Positions 35,212 through 43,099 are shown, numbered from the stretch's first letter. The stretch is 50,085 nt of DNA from Streptococcus sp. 121 (GCF_016458205.1 NZ_JAEMED010000012.1:1-50085), one strand, 5' to 3'. Translations and numbers: made by a program. The notes: a model not told the origin generated them from the letters alone.

Positions 35212-36556
35212 ATCCCTATTCAAAAGATCTGATTCCTCTATCATTCGCAGGGTTAATACCTGGTACTCCAGTTTTATTCTCCTTATTCTACTAGGCTTTT
35301 TAGGACTTGCCCTACTCCTCACCAATTCTCTAGCCACCTCTGTTGATCAAAACTTCTTGCAAGAAGAAGCGATTGAAACAGCCCAATACCTAGCAGAAGA
35401 CGAAGATGAACTGGAAGGCTTTGATGACGGCATCTACTACTCCATCTATAATGACCAAAATCAAGCCCTTCAATCTTTTTTCCCTAGCGACTTCGATAGC
35501 AGCCTCCCTTTCTCAAATGGACAAGTACGAGAAACAAGCGGAAACAATCACAACTACTATTATTTTGACACAAAAATTCCGGGAAGCACCCACTGGCTCA
35601 GAGCTGTCACAAGCCAGGCCAATAGCAATCCCGAATTGCAATTGTTTCTCCTAACCCTTGCCGGCATTGCGCCATTTTTGATAGCCATCGTCAGTTGGGG
35701 AGGATATCGCATCTTAAAAGCCGCCTTCCGACCTGTTGAGGCCATTGGCCAAACAGCCGATCGCATTCGACTCAGCCAGGATTTTTCCCAAAGAATTCCT
35801 CAAAGCCAACAAAAGAACGAACTCACACAATTAGCGGCAACCATCAATCATATGCTGGAAACGATTGAGAGCACCTTCCAGCGCGAGCGCCAACTGACCA
35901 ATGATGTCTCCCACGAGTTGCGCACTCCGCTAACGGTTATCCTTTCGGAAAGCCAATACGGACGAGACTACGCTCAGACCCTTGAGGAAGCCCAGGAGTC
36001 ACATGCGATTATCTACCGCCAAGCCCTACAAATGAAGAATTTAGTGGAACAAATTCTAGAACTGGCTCGCTTAGAAGAAGGTGGAATTGTCGACTTTCAA
36101 GCACTCAATTTCTCGAAATTAGTTGGAGAGAAAGCCACCGACTTCCGCCGCCTGTTGGAAACAGAAGGCATCAAAGTTGAAGTGGATATCCAAGAAAACA
36201 TCCAGCTTCAAGGCCACATTACTCAGCTGCAACGCTTGTTGGATAACCTCCTCTCCAATGCCCGAAAATTCACAACAGACTGGATTCATATTCAATTGGA
36301 GACAGACGAGGCCACCGCAACCCTTCGCATCAACGATAACGGATCTGGAATTCCAGCCGACCAACTCGACCACATCTGGGAAAAATTTTACCAAATCTCC
36401 CAAGATCGGAATAAAAATCAAGACCAAGGAATTGGTCTCGGCCTCTCCCTCGTTCGCCAAATCGTCCACCAACACGGCGGAAACATTCAAGCAGAATCCC
36501 AAGTCGAACAAGGCAGTTGCTTTATTGTGAGATTGCCGCTGACAGTGAAGGAATGA
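35198..36556 (+). CDS. Sensor histidine kinase
   Basis: This 452-residue membrane kinase has a first transmembrane segment at about residues 22-45, an extracellular domain of about 100 residues rich in acidic and Asn residues, a second segment near 148-172, a HAMP-like linker, the dimerisation/phospho-acceptor motif NDVSHELRTPLTVI, the N box LLDNLLSNARKF, and G boxes NDNGSGIPADQ and GIGLGLSLVRQIV. The ATG at 35198 lies inside the regulator gene with AGAGGTC eight bases upstream. It should phosphorylate the preceding response regulator; the signal is unknown. Confidence 0.92.
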   Translation: MSSFKSLFKRSDSSIIRRVNTWYSSFILLILLGFLGLALLLTNSLATSVDQNFLQEEAIETAQYLAEDEDELEGFDDGIYYSIYNDQNQALQSFFPSDFDSSLPFSNGQVRETSGNNHNYYYFDTKIPGSTHWLRAVTSQANSNPELQLFLLTLAGIAPFLIAIVSWGGYRILKAAFRPVEAIGQTADRIRLSQDFSQRIPQSQQKNELTQLAATINHMLETIESTFQRERQLTNDVSHELRTPLTVILSESQYGRDYAQTLEEAQESHAIIYRQALQMKNLVEQILELARLEEGGIVDFQALNFSKLVGEKATDFRRLLETEGIKVEVDIQENIQLQGHITQLQRLLDNLLSNARKFTTDWIHIQLETDEATATLRINDNGSGIPADQLDHIWEKFYQISQDRNKNQDQGIGLGLSLVRQIVHQHGGNIQAESQVEQGSCFIVRLPLTVKE

Positions 36557-37150
36557 CTGTTCCCCAGTTGTGTACAGAAATAGAACTCCCTTGGATAAAA
36601 AAGAGTTCGTTACAAGTCTTTATTTCAAGTTGTAAGCTGAAACAGTTTCTCCCCAAACCAACCTCGCTATTTTATTGTTAGGCTCGGGTTCAAACAGTCT
36701 CTTCCTAGACTGTTTGAATCCCACTCCCGGTCTAAAGGCATGTTAAATGCCTTTAGAGTTGGAGATGAAAAGAACAAAGTTCCTATCAAAGTTAATGAGA
36801 CTGTTTTTGGATATCAAAGAGTCAGAGATTGACTCTTTGAGTTTCTGGATAAGAGAACATGAAAAGTTCTCTCCATAAAAGGCGAACGATTGTTATTTGC
36901 TTCGCTCTCCTATCTGTTACCTCAAACAGCCTTTTAGCTGTTTGACCGAATCAACCACTGCGTCAAAGAATTTTTGTAAAATAAAAGTTAGAGGCTGGTA
37001 CTTTTCGCCCAGCCCCTTTATTATTTTAGTTCGTATAATCCCTTTTACGCAGAATAGTCCTTTAGTTTGCTTTTAGCACAGGGCAGCGAATCGGGGCAAG
37101 CTGTCTCAAATCAGTGACTTTTCCTGCAATTTTTGTTCTTTAAAATATCC
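36557..37150. repeat. Gene-free region with a chain of five short hairpins
   Basis: No gene was recognised. Perfect or near-perfect hairpins lie at 36691-36718 (TCAAACAGTCT), 36732-36756 (CTAAAGGCAT), 36814-36840 (TCAAAGAGTC), 36852-36872 (AGAGAAC) and 36922-36945 (TCAAACAGC); the quoted sequence is the left arm in each case. Much of 36820-36975 reappears, inverted and shortened, at about 49835-49945. A BOX-like remnant lies at about 37055-37095. Confidence 0.65.
37055..37095 (+). repeat. BOX-like remnant
   Basis: ATAGTCCTTTAGTTTGCTTTTAGCACAGGGCAGCGAATCG matches one arm of the BOX-like family; the other arm is missing. Confidence 0.6.
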
Positions 37151-37156
37151 TTTTAT

Positions 37157-37185
37157 TTGACAAACGCGCATAATGCGCATACAAT
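37157..37185 (+). promoter_or_regulatory. hicAB promoter with operator in the spacer
   Basis: TTGACA (37157-37162) and TACAAT (37180-37185) are 17 bases apart. The spacer contains GCGCATAATGCGC (37166-37178), a palindrome apart from its central base. A repressor bound there would occlude RNA polymerase; HicB antitoxins are known to repress their own operon. Confidence 0.8.
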
Positions 37186-37211
37186 ATACTTTGTAAGGAG
37201 GTAAAAGTTCA

Positions 37212-37403
37212 ATGCCACTTACAGGAAAGGAAATGATGAAGCTTGCTATTCGAAACGGTTGGAAAGAAGTCCGAGTCGATGGGAGCCATCACCATTTCAA
37301 AAAAGAAGGATTTTCAAAGATTGTCACCATCCCAGTTCACGGAAATAGGGACCTTGGGAATGGACTTGAAAAGAAAATCCTAAAAGATTTGGGGCTGAAG
37401 TAA
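37212..37403 (+). CDS. hicA: HicA-family mRNA interferase toxin
   Basis: This 63-residue protein has the small double-stranded-RNA-binding-like fold of HicA: GKEMMKLAIRNGWKEVRVDGSHHHFKKEG, with the catalytic histidine expected within His26-His28 (GSHHHF), and the C-terminal VTIPVHGNRDLGNGLEKKILKDLGL. HicA cleaves mRNA and is neutralised by HicB. AAGGAGGTAAAAGTTCA precedes the start, and the gene is the first of a two-gene operon with a strong promoter. Confidence 0.93.
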   Translation: MPLTGKEMMKLAIRNGWKEVRVDGSHHHFKKEGFSKIVTIPVHGNRDLGNGLEKKILKDLGLK

Positions 37404-37410
37404 AAGCCCC
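37391..37410 (+). promoter_or_regulatory. Hairpin between hicA and hicB
   Basis: GGGGCT and AGCCCC pair around GAAGTAAA; the hicA stop codon is in the loop. The following TAGTCTTTTA is a poor T run. It could stabilise an mRNA end, act as a weak terminator, or be without function. Confidence 0.5.
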
Positions 37411-37437
37411 TAGTCTTTTAAGATTTTGGAGGTCACC

Positions 37438-37815
37438 ATGTTAAAAACATATCCAGCCATCTTTCATAAAGAAAATCAAGGGTATTGGGTAGAATTCCCA
37501 GGATTTGGTGGGGGAACGCAAGGACACAATCTTGAAGAAGCCATGAAACATGCTCGTGAGTTTCTTGAAAGTACCCTAGCTCTCTATTTAGATGAAGGAA
37601 TGACATTACCAGAAAGGGTTGATCTTGATACTCTAGAAGCTCCTGATGGATTTGTTACCCTCATTCAAGCAGATCCAACACCTTTTATAAAAAATAATAA
37701 AGCCATCCGGAAAAATGTAACAGTCCCCGAATGGCTTACCAAACTAGCTGATCGAGAGGGAATCAATTACTCTGAAGTTCTCACCAAAGCACTCCAATCC
37801 CATTTAAATTTATAG
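37438..37815 (+). CDS. hicB: HicB-family antitoxin
   Basis: This 125-residue protein has the degenerate RNase H-like HicB domain (YPAIFHKENQGYWVEFPGFGGGTQGHNLEEAMKHARE) followed by a C-terminal segment (NVTVPEWLTKLADREGINYSEVLTKALQ) resembling a ribbon-helix-helix DNA-binding motif. The ATG at 37438 follows TTGGAGGTCACC; it begins 34 bases after hicA. It should bind HicA and, through its C terminus, the palindrome in the promoter spacer. Confidence 0.92.
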   Translation: MLKTYPAIFHKENQGYWVEFPGFGGGTQGHNLEEAMKHAREFLESTLALYLDEGMTLPERVDLDTLEAPDGFVTLIQADPTPFIKNNKAIRKNVTVPEWLTKLADREGINYSEVLTKALQSHLNL

Positions 37816-37868
37816 ATAACACAAAAGCAGCTCGCTATTTTTTTCTAGCAAGCTGCTTTTGTGTTATT
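37816..37868. terminator. Bidirectional terminator between hicB and the small membrane protein gene
   Basis: ATAACACAAAAGCAGCT and AGCTGCTTTTGTGTTAT pair, with an additional GCTA/TAGC after one mismatch and a T-rich loop. It overlaps the stop of the convergent small gene. Confidence 0.85.
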
Positions 37869-38007
37869 TTCGCTTGCTCAAACCTACACTCAGCAGAATC
37901 AAAACAAGTCCGGAGATAATATTGAAATAAGGATTGCCATAAAGAGGACTAATCGCAATCAGGAAAGTCCCCAAGGCCAGTAAAAAAGGATAGCGGTTTT
38001 TACTCAT
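37864..38007 (-). CDS. Small predicted membrane protein, 47 residues
   Basis: The frame MSKNRYPFLLALGTFLIAISPLY..NPYFNIISGLVLILLSVGLSKRK has two hydrophobic segments (about residues 7-22 and 28-42), a positive N terminus and a basic C terminus, which is a convincing small membrane protein pattern. Its stop lies exactly at the shared terminator, as for a real gene. The ribosome site is weak (GAAG) and a RUP-like element reaches almost to its start, which may have replaced the native upstream region. No family name is known to me. Confidence 0.55.
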   Translation of the reverse strand: MSKNRYPFLLALGTFLIAISPLYGNPYFNIISGLVLILLSVGLSKRK

Positions 38008-38009
38008 AA

Positions 38010-38184
38010 TAACTTCAAATAAGAATAATCGAAGAATTTCAAAAAAATAACTAGAAAATCCGACGATGGTTGTTCAACAGGTCTGGGAGACCTGTTGAAT
38101 ATGATCTATAAGGCGTACGAGGTACGCAATCAAGAAAGTTCATCAAGGAGGATTGACAACGTCAGATTTTGAAATTCAAAGAGT
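38010..38184 (-). repeat. RUP-like element, long form, copy E
   Basis: On the minus strand it reads TACTCTTTGAATTTCAAAATCTGAC, the module TTGATGAACTTTCTTGATTGCGTACC, the dyad CAACAGGTCT-CCCAGACCTGTTG and a decayed right tip. It lies just after celB and supplies the only hairpin there. Confidence 0.7.
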
Positions 38185-38194
38185 ATTCAGAACA

Positions 38195-39571
38195 TTACTG
38201 GTCACCCGCCTCCACCTTATTCGCCGCAATGACAAATGGGGTCCAAATAAGGAATGCTACCAGAAGGTTAAAAAGGGATACGACAGCGGCCATGACGGAA
38301 CCACCGGTTGCGAGGTAGGCATAGAGTCCCGGAGGGGTAATCCATGGTACCGCAGCAAAGACAGGTGGAATCAAGCCTGAGGCTGTTGCTAGGTAGGCGA
38401 TCGTTGCACAGATGGGTGGCACGATCAACCATGGAATAACAAAGAGGGGATTGAGAACCATTGGGATCCCGAAAATCATTGGCTCATTGATATTGAAGAC
38501 TCCCATTGGAGCAGAAAGTTTCGCCACAACCTTGTATTCTTCCCGTTTAGAGAATAGGAAGATGGCAATGATTAAAGCTAGGGTAACCCCAGATCCACCC
38601 ATTTGAGCATAGGCATCAAAGGAGCCCCGTGTCCAAAGCCATGGGAGGTCGGCTGTACTTTGGGTCGCATTGTAAACAGCTGTGTTTTCATTCAGAGCAA
38701 CGCTGTAGATACCTTCCATAACAGGAGCCAAGACATTGTGCCCGTGTAGCCCAAAGAACCAGAAGAGTTGCACCAAGAAGGTGACCAAAATAACGGATCC
38801 AAGTCCTTGGGAAAGGCCAAGTAATGGAATTTGAATATAGGTAGATACCACATCGCTCAAGGATTGACCAGTAAGAGCGAAGACTCCGTAAGCTAGGATA
38901 GAAGATACATAAATCGCAACTGTTCCAGGGATAATTGCCGCAAAAGCTTTGTTAACAGCTGGTGGAACAGTGTCTGGCAATTTAATCACAACATTGTGTT
39001 TCACCAATGTCGCATAGACCCAAGTAGCCAAAAAGCCGATTACAAGTGCGGAGAAGAGACCTGTAGCACCACCGTATTTGAGGGCGATAGCTCCCCATTG
39101 GCTGGTTTCAAGGCTCGTTAGCCCATCCACTGTTGTCAGAGAAAGGCCGATTTTTTCCAGCCCAGCAAGGGCAGCCTTATCAATCCCTTCCAAGGGGGTG
39201 GAGATGGTTAGGCTCTGTGGAATGGTTGCGACAAAGGACGCAAAGGAAATCAAACCACCGGCCAGAGGATTTACCTTATACATTTGGGAAAGATGATAAC
39301 CAAAACTAAAGGCAAAAATCAAGGCCATGATCCCAATGGTTCCGAAGTAAACATAACCATTGATATCAATGATGGGCTGGACAGCCTCAACAAAACCGGT
39401 CCAGCCAAGGTTGGTTGGCAGGTCGCGTAGGAACACGTTTAAAAGAACGGCTACGGCTCCCGCCATCGTAATGGGCATGGTGGAGATAAAGGAATCCCGG
39501 ATGGCAATCAAATGGCGCTGAGAACCAATCTTACCGGCTATTTCCATGAACTTTTCTGTAAAGTTGGACAT
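38195..39571 (-). CDS. celB: PTS lactose/cellobiose-type IIC permease
   Basis: This 458-residue membrane protein is the sugar-translocating IIC subunit of a cellobiose/beta-glucoside PTS. Seen: about ten hydrophobic segments, RHLIAIRDSFISTMPITMAGAVAVLLN near the N terminus, FFGLHGHNVLAPVMEGIYS in the middle, and GVFNINEPMIFGIPMVLNP, all characteristic of the Lac/Cel IIC family. It lies 12 bases after the DUF3284 gene and is the last gene of the celR-IIB-IIA-DUF3284-IIC unit. Confidence 0.93.
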   Translation of the reverse strand: MSNFTEKFMEIAGKIGSQRHLIAIRDSFISTMPITMAGAVAVLLNVFLRDLPTNLGWTGFVEAVQPIIDINGYVYFGTIGIMALIFAFSFGYHLSQMYKVNPLAGGLISFASFVATIPQSLTISTPLEGIDKAALAGLEKIGLSLTTVDGLTSLETSQWGAIALKYGGATGLFSALVIGFLATWVYATLVKHNVVIKLPDTVPPAVNKAFAAIIPGTVAIYVSSILAYGVFALTGQSLSDVVSTYIQIPLLGLSQGLGSVILVTFLVQLFWFFGLHGHNVLAPVMEGIYSVALNENTAVYNATQSTADLPWLWTRGSFDAYAQMGGSGVTLALIIAIFLFSKREEYKVVAKLSAPMGVFNINEPMIFGIPMVLNPLFVIPWLIVPPICATIAYLATASGLIPPVFAAVPWITPPGLYAYLATGGSVMAAVVSLFNLLVAFLIWTPFVIAANKVEAGDQ

Positions 39572-39583
39572 GAAGTCAACCTC

Positions 39584-40021
39584 CTATTCTTGTTTTTCTT
39601 GTGCATGTCGAATGAGGGCCTGGAGTTGGGCGTCAAACTGTCGTTCCATGCTTTTGGTCAGCAGTTTGGACATCAGGAAATGATTGGCCTTGCCAAACCA
39701 GTCTCTAGCTACGAAGTCATAAGCGTAGCTCACCTGGGTTTCTTCCTCACTAAGAGCTTGAAATTCATAGGTAATGAATTCATCTCCCCGATTGGATTGG
39801 AAATGGACCTTATACAGATTGGGTTGCTCCAAGTTCAAGACCTTGACCCCAACGGTATGTTGGTTTTTATCCCCGAAACGTTTGACGTAACTTAAACCAG
39901 CAGTTCGTTCATGGGGTTCCAATACTTCTCCTGTGTTTTCCTGATAGTCATCTGCTAGAGATTGGAGGACAATCTCAAATACCCGATTTATGGGGACTTT
40001 CCCAACTGTTGTGACCTTCAT
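39584..40021 (-). CDS. DUF3284-domain protein
   Basis: This 145-residue cytosolic protein matches DUF3284, a START/SRPBCC-like small-molecule-binding fold: an N-terminal IN.VFE.VLQSLADDY pattern, a central beta-rich part, and a long C-terminal helix (LMSKLLTKSMERQFDAQLQALIRHAQEK). DUF3284 genes are frequent in beta-glucoside PTS operons of streptococci and lactobacilli, but their role is not established. It is separated from the IIA gene by a 316-base block of nested repeats. Confidence 0.85.
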   Translation of the reverse strand: MKVTTVGKVPINRVFEIVLQSLADDYQENTGEVLEPHERTAGLSYVKRFGDKNQHTVGVKVLNLEQPNLYKVHFQSNRGDEFITYEFQALSEEETQVSYAYDFVARDWFGKANHFLMSKLLTKSMERQFDAQLQALIRHAQEKQE

Positions 40022-40063
40022 TTACGTCTCCTTCTATACTTATTAAATTTCAAGATCTGACGT

Positions 40064-40169
40064 TATACTCTTTTAGTTTATCTTTTATTACTGTGTTAGC
40101 TCGTCTTGCCGTACTTCAGTACTGTCTGCGACTCGCTGCCTTTTACTAAAAGCAAACTAAAAGACTATA
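40064..40169 (-). repeat. BOX-like element, copy 6, nested in RUP-like copy F
   Basis: It is a short-centre copy with tips TATACTC and GACTATA. The host sequence continues from GACGT-TA to TA-TCAAAC, matching the uninterrupted GACTTTATCAAGC of copy C, so the target was TA and it was duplicated. Confidence 0.88.
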
Positions 40170-40255
40170 TCAAACTTCAGCGATCATATACAACAGGTCC
40201 CCCAGACCTGTTGTACTACCTACAGCGGTTTTCCTAGTCATCTTTTTGAAATTTT

Positions 40256-40317
40256 ATACTCTTTGAAAATCAGATTTAACCGTTGTCAGTTTAATTTTTG
40301 ATTTTCATTGAGTATTA
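40256..40317 (+). repeat. Minimal pneumococcal-type BOX element
   Basis: TATACTCTTTGAAAATC and GATTTTCATTGAGTATTA form the ends of a 60-base element with boxA and boxC tips only, closer to the S. pneumoniae BOX sequence than to the other copies here. It is inserted in RUP-like copy F. Confidence 0.75.
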
Positions 40318-40337
40318 CAAGTATTCTGATTTGACAA

Positions 40338-40661
40338 TTAACTAGGTAAAGCCATCTGTTTATAAACATCCACAAATTCTTTGGCCAGATCAATAAAGGT
40401 TAGAGCGGTCATCAAGTGGTCCTGTCCATGGACCATGAGGAGAGTTAGCTCCATGTTTTGACCACCTGCTTCTTTGGCCAAGAGATCCGTTTGTGAATTA
40501 TGGGCAACATTGAGGGATTTAGTTGCCTCTGCTAAGAGGCGGTCCGCTTCCTCAAATTCTTTCTTTTTGGCTGCCTGTATAGCTTGCACAGCGTAACCTT
40601 TGGCCTCGCCACCATACATGATTAGCCCCATGATTGCTTCTAAGTGTTGACCTGTATCCAT
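40338..40661 (-). CDS. celC: PTS lactose/cellobiose IIA component
   Basis: This 107-residue helical protein is the IIA subunit that passes phosphate from HPr to IIB. Seen: LEAIMGLIMYGGEAKGYAVQAIQAAKKKEF, AEATKSLNVAHNSQTDLL and the active-site region LLMVHGQDHLMTALTFIDLA with His78 the likely phospho-acceptor. It starts one base after the IIB gene. Genes downstream are separated from it by nested repeats. Confidence 0.94.
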   Translation of the reverse strand: MDTGQHLEAIMGLIMYGGEAKGYAVQAIQAAKKKEFEEADRLLAEATKSLNVAHNSQTDLLAKEAGGQNMELTLLMVHGQDHLMTALTFIDLAKEFVDVYKQMALPS

Positions 40662-40662
40662 C

Positions 40663-40974
40663 CTAGTTCTCCATTAGTGCCAGTGCAGCATCCAAGACTT
40701 TCTCACCGTTCATCACTCCGTAGTCCATCATATTGATGGCATCAACTTTAATGTTAGGTTCAAATTTATCCTTGAAGTCATTGAGGAGGAATTTAACTTG
40801 TGGCCCCAATAAGATGACATCGATGGCCTTATCTTGTACTTCATTATCCGCTTCTGAAACGGGAACTGCCCAGATGCTTGCTTCTATGCCCTTGTCTTCA
40901 GCAGCTTTCTGCATTTTGGTTACCAACATGCTGGTTGACATTCCTGCGTTGCAAGCTAACATAATGTTTTTCAT
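40663..40974 (-). CDS. celA: PTS lactose/cellobiose IIB component
   Basis: This 103-residue IIB protein carries the phosphocysteine loop MLACNAGMSTSMLV with Cys8 as the phosphorylation site, followed by the Lac/Cel-type IIB fold (VILLGPQVKFLLNDFKDKF). It accepts phosphate from the IIA protein encoded next to it and gives it to the incoming beta-glucoside at IIC. It begins 12 bases after the regulator gene, so regulator and PTS are co-transcribed. Confidence 0.94.
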   Translation of the reverse strand: MKNIMLACNAGMSTSMLVTKMQKAAEDKGIEASIWAVPVSEADNEVQDKAIDVILLGPQVKFLLNDFKDKFEPNIKVDAINMMDYGVMNGEKVLDAALALMEN

Positions 40975-40986
40975 AGTTGTCTCCTT

Positions 40987-42978
40987 CTACCCCTGTGCTT
41001 GTATCAAGGGAATCATAATTTCTAATAATTGTTCATATGTTGGATCCGCCAAGAGTTTCTCCTGGAGAGTCGGATCTTGGACAAAGCCCACCAAGGATGG
41101 GGATACATATTTAAAGTTTGGATTCGGACCGGTCGAAGGTGACAGCAAGAAGACAAAGGACACGCCTTTACCAGCTTCCCACTCCACCTTGTCCCGCACC
41201 ACGGCAACTGCAACTTGCTCTGTATAGCTCAAAGGTTTGGCCGGATGAGGAAAAGCTAAAGCTTCCCCAAAAACCACCGAACTGTAACTCTCCCTCAAGT
41301 CCACCTGCTCTTTGAATTCCTCCAATTCTTTTTTCTTAAAGCCCTCGTCCAAGCTGGCAATTAATTCTTCTAGGATAAAATCACGATCAGCTGTGTCGAA
41401 AACCAGGAAGCGATCCAGTGAAAAAAGACTCGTAGCAATCAAGCGGGCTTGGGACAAGGTCAGCCAGCGATGCTTCCCTGACTCTCGACTTGGTAGACTG
41501 ACCCGCTGGAGCTGACTCCGAATTTTTTTAATGTCTTGATCGGATAAAAATACAGAGACCGTTACAACTGGTGTTAGAAAAACCAGGTTTGACAGGCTGA
41601 CAGAAGAAACAATTAAGTCGATTCCTTCCAATCGATCCTCCGTTATCTCATAATAAGAGAGGACATCGACGATTTCTAAATCTCTCGCAAATTCCTTTTC
41701 CAGACGATTCTTGAGCATCAGAGCTGAACCGACACCTGTTGAACAGACAACCAGTACCCGGGTCTTATCTTCACTTTGGTACCGTTCAATAGCCGCCAGA
41801 ACGTGAAGCGTTAAATAGGCCCATTCATCATCCGAGACCTGAAACCCTTGTAACTCTGGCAAATTGGAAAAAGCCTTCTTGGTCAATTCCAAAACCTCTT
41901 GGTAGTCTGCTTGAATGGTTTCAAGCAGCGGATTCCCCATGGTCATCCCATTTTCCAAACGTGTTAATAAGGGCTGCAAGTGGGCTAGAATACCCTTGAT
42001 CAGTTGAGAATCTTGGACCAGGTTCAAACCCGATTCTTGGGATAAAATCTCCAGAGCCTGGGTCAGGTGAGCTAGTAATTTTTCTTGTCCAGAATGGAAC
42101 TGATTGCGGTCGTCCGGCAACTTTACCTTTAAATGAAGGGCGATATAGTTGGCTTCTTCAGGAGCAAGCACCACCCCAAACTGGTCTTCCACCCGACTTA
42201 GAATCCTTTGAGCTACTTCCAATTCACGCGAAGATGCCAACTGCGGGGCCAAGGGAAAATCCTTGAGACTAGCTCCCTGCTTGACCCGTTGCAAGAGTAA
42301 GGCGATATGGAGAACCAAATTCTTCATCACAAAATCTGAAATCCGAAGGTCTGCGGCCCGACACTGGTCAATCACGATGGTCAGTAAACTCGAAAAAGAG
42401 ATATCTTTTAGAAGTTCATTCTCCACCAGACCATAGGATAGGTGCTGACTCTCCTGACCAAAGAAATAATCCATCATAAAATTCCGACTAGCAACCTCTG
42501 AGCCTTCAACCCGCACGCGCCCTTTTTGGACCACCAACTTGAGCCGGTAACCCGCTAGCAGTTTCCGAATTTCCGCTACGATTGTCTGAAGGGTCGTCCG
42601 AGCAATAAATAGCTCCTGTTGCAGATCCTCCAAGGCTAGCTCCCCTTCCTCGAAGAATAGTTTATGAAGCAAGTAGCGCTCGCGATCCTCAGCCTCTTCC
42701 AGAGGGTTCAAATCCAAGCCCTGTTTCCTGCGACTCAACTCTTCTTGCCAAAAGACTTGAAACTCCAAAGGTCTTTCAATCAATAGCTGATAACCCTTCC
42801 CCTGTTTCGATTCCAGCTTGCCTCCTGAATTCTCCAAGGAAGTTGCCAAATTTTGTAAATACTTTCGGGCGGTTCGATCACTAACCCCGAGAAGCTCAGC
42901 AAGCTCCTTGCTGGAGTAATACTGACTCGGATTCTGGGTAAGATGGTCTAAGAGGCGTACTTCTTTTTTGGAAAGCAT
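40987..42978 (-). CDS. celR: BglG/LicR-type PRD transcription regulator of the beta-glucoside PTS
   Basis: This 663-residue activator has an N-terminal pair of helix-turn-helix regions (EVRLLDHLTQNPSQYYSSKELAELLGVSDRTARKYLQ and LALEDLQQELFIARTTLQTIVAEIRKLL), two PTS regulation domains (about 180-400), a IIB-like domain (RVLVVCSTGVGSALMLKNRL, about 405-490) and a C-terminal IIA-like domain (about 520-660, with FGEALAFPHPAKPL). PTS phosphorylation of the PRD histidines controls activity in this family. The start at 42978 is set by AAAGGAGGGATC. A cre-like site and an extended -10 lie upstream. Confidence 0.92.
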   Translation of the reverse strand: MLSKKEVRLLDHLTQNPSQYYSSKELAELLGVSDRTARKYLQNLATSLENSGGKLESKQGKGYQLLIERPLEFQVFWQEELSRRKQGLDLNPLEEAEDRERYLLHKLFFEEGELALEDLQQELFIARTTLQTIVAEIRKLLAGYRLKLVVQKGRVRVEGSEVASRNFMMDYFFGQESQHLSYGLVENELLKDISFSSLLTIVIDQCRAADLRISDFVMKNLVLHIALLLQRVKQGASLKDFPLAPQLASSRELEVAQRILSRVEDQFGVVLAPEEANYIALHLKVKLPDDRNQFHSGQEKLLAHLTQALEILSQESGLNLVQDSQLIKGILAHLQPLLTRLENGMTMGNPLLETIQADYQEVLELTKKAFSNLPELQGFQVSDDEWAYLTLHVLAAIERYQSEDKTRVLVVCSTGVGSALMLKNRLEKEFARDLEIVDVLSYYEITEDRLEGIDLIVSSVSLSNLVFLTPVVTVSVFLSDQDIKKIRSQLQRVSLPSRESGKHRWLTLSQARLIATSLFSLDRFLVFDTADRDFILEELIASLDEGFKKKELEEFKEQVDLRESYSSVVFGEALAFPHPAKPLSYTEQVAVAVVRDKVEWEAGKGVSFVFLLSPSTGPNPNFKYVSPSLVGFVQDPTLQEKLLADPTYEQLLEIMIPLIQAQG

Positions 42979-43021
42979 GATCCCTCCTTTTTGCATTCAT
43001 AAATAACTATCTTATGAAAAC

Positions 43022-43030
43022 ATTATACCA
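43022..43030 (-). promoter_or_regulatory. Extended -10 promoter of celR
   Basis: On the minus strand TGGTATAATG gives an extended -10 (TATAAT at 43022-43027), about 43 bases before the start codon. The -35 region is poor and is covered by the cre site. Confidence 0.6.
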
Positions 43031-43032
43031 TT

Positions 43033-43046
43033 TGTCACCGCTTCCA
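43033..43046 (-). promoter_or_regulatory. cre site at the celR promoter
   Basis: The minus-strand TGGAAGCGGTGACA matches TGWAANCGNTNWCA at 13 of 14 positions and lies in the -35/spacer region, fitting CcpA repression. Confidence 0.6.
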
Positions 43047-43099
43047 AAATCCTTCCTTTTTCCGTTTCTTTAGTGAAATTCTTCGGCCTCTGATAAGGT

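Larger units (their letters stand above)
40037..40340 (+). repeat. RUP-like element, copy F, carrying two nested BOX-like insertions
   Basis: The RUP-like frame is readable as ATACTTATTAAATTTCAAGATCTGACGTTA, then TATCAAACTTC..ACAACAGGTC-CCCC-AGACCTGTTGT..TTTTTGAAATTTTA, then CAAGTATTCTGATTTGACAATTAA. It aligns with copy C once two inserts are removed (40064-40169 and 40256-40317). It fills the gap between celC and the DUF3284 gene, inside the operon; nothing else is seen there. Confidence 0.75.

Noticed and set aside
36557..37150. Decayed gene after the histidine kinase
   Set aside because: No frame on either strand carries recognisable protein similarity; the region is dominated by palindromes.
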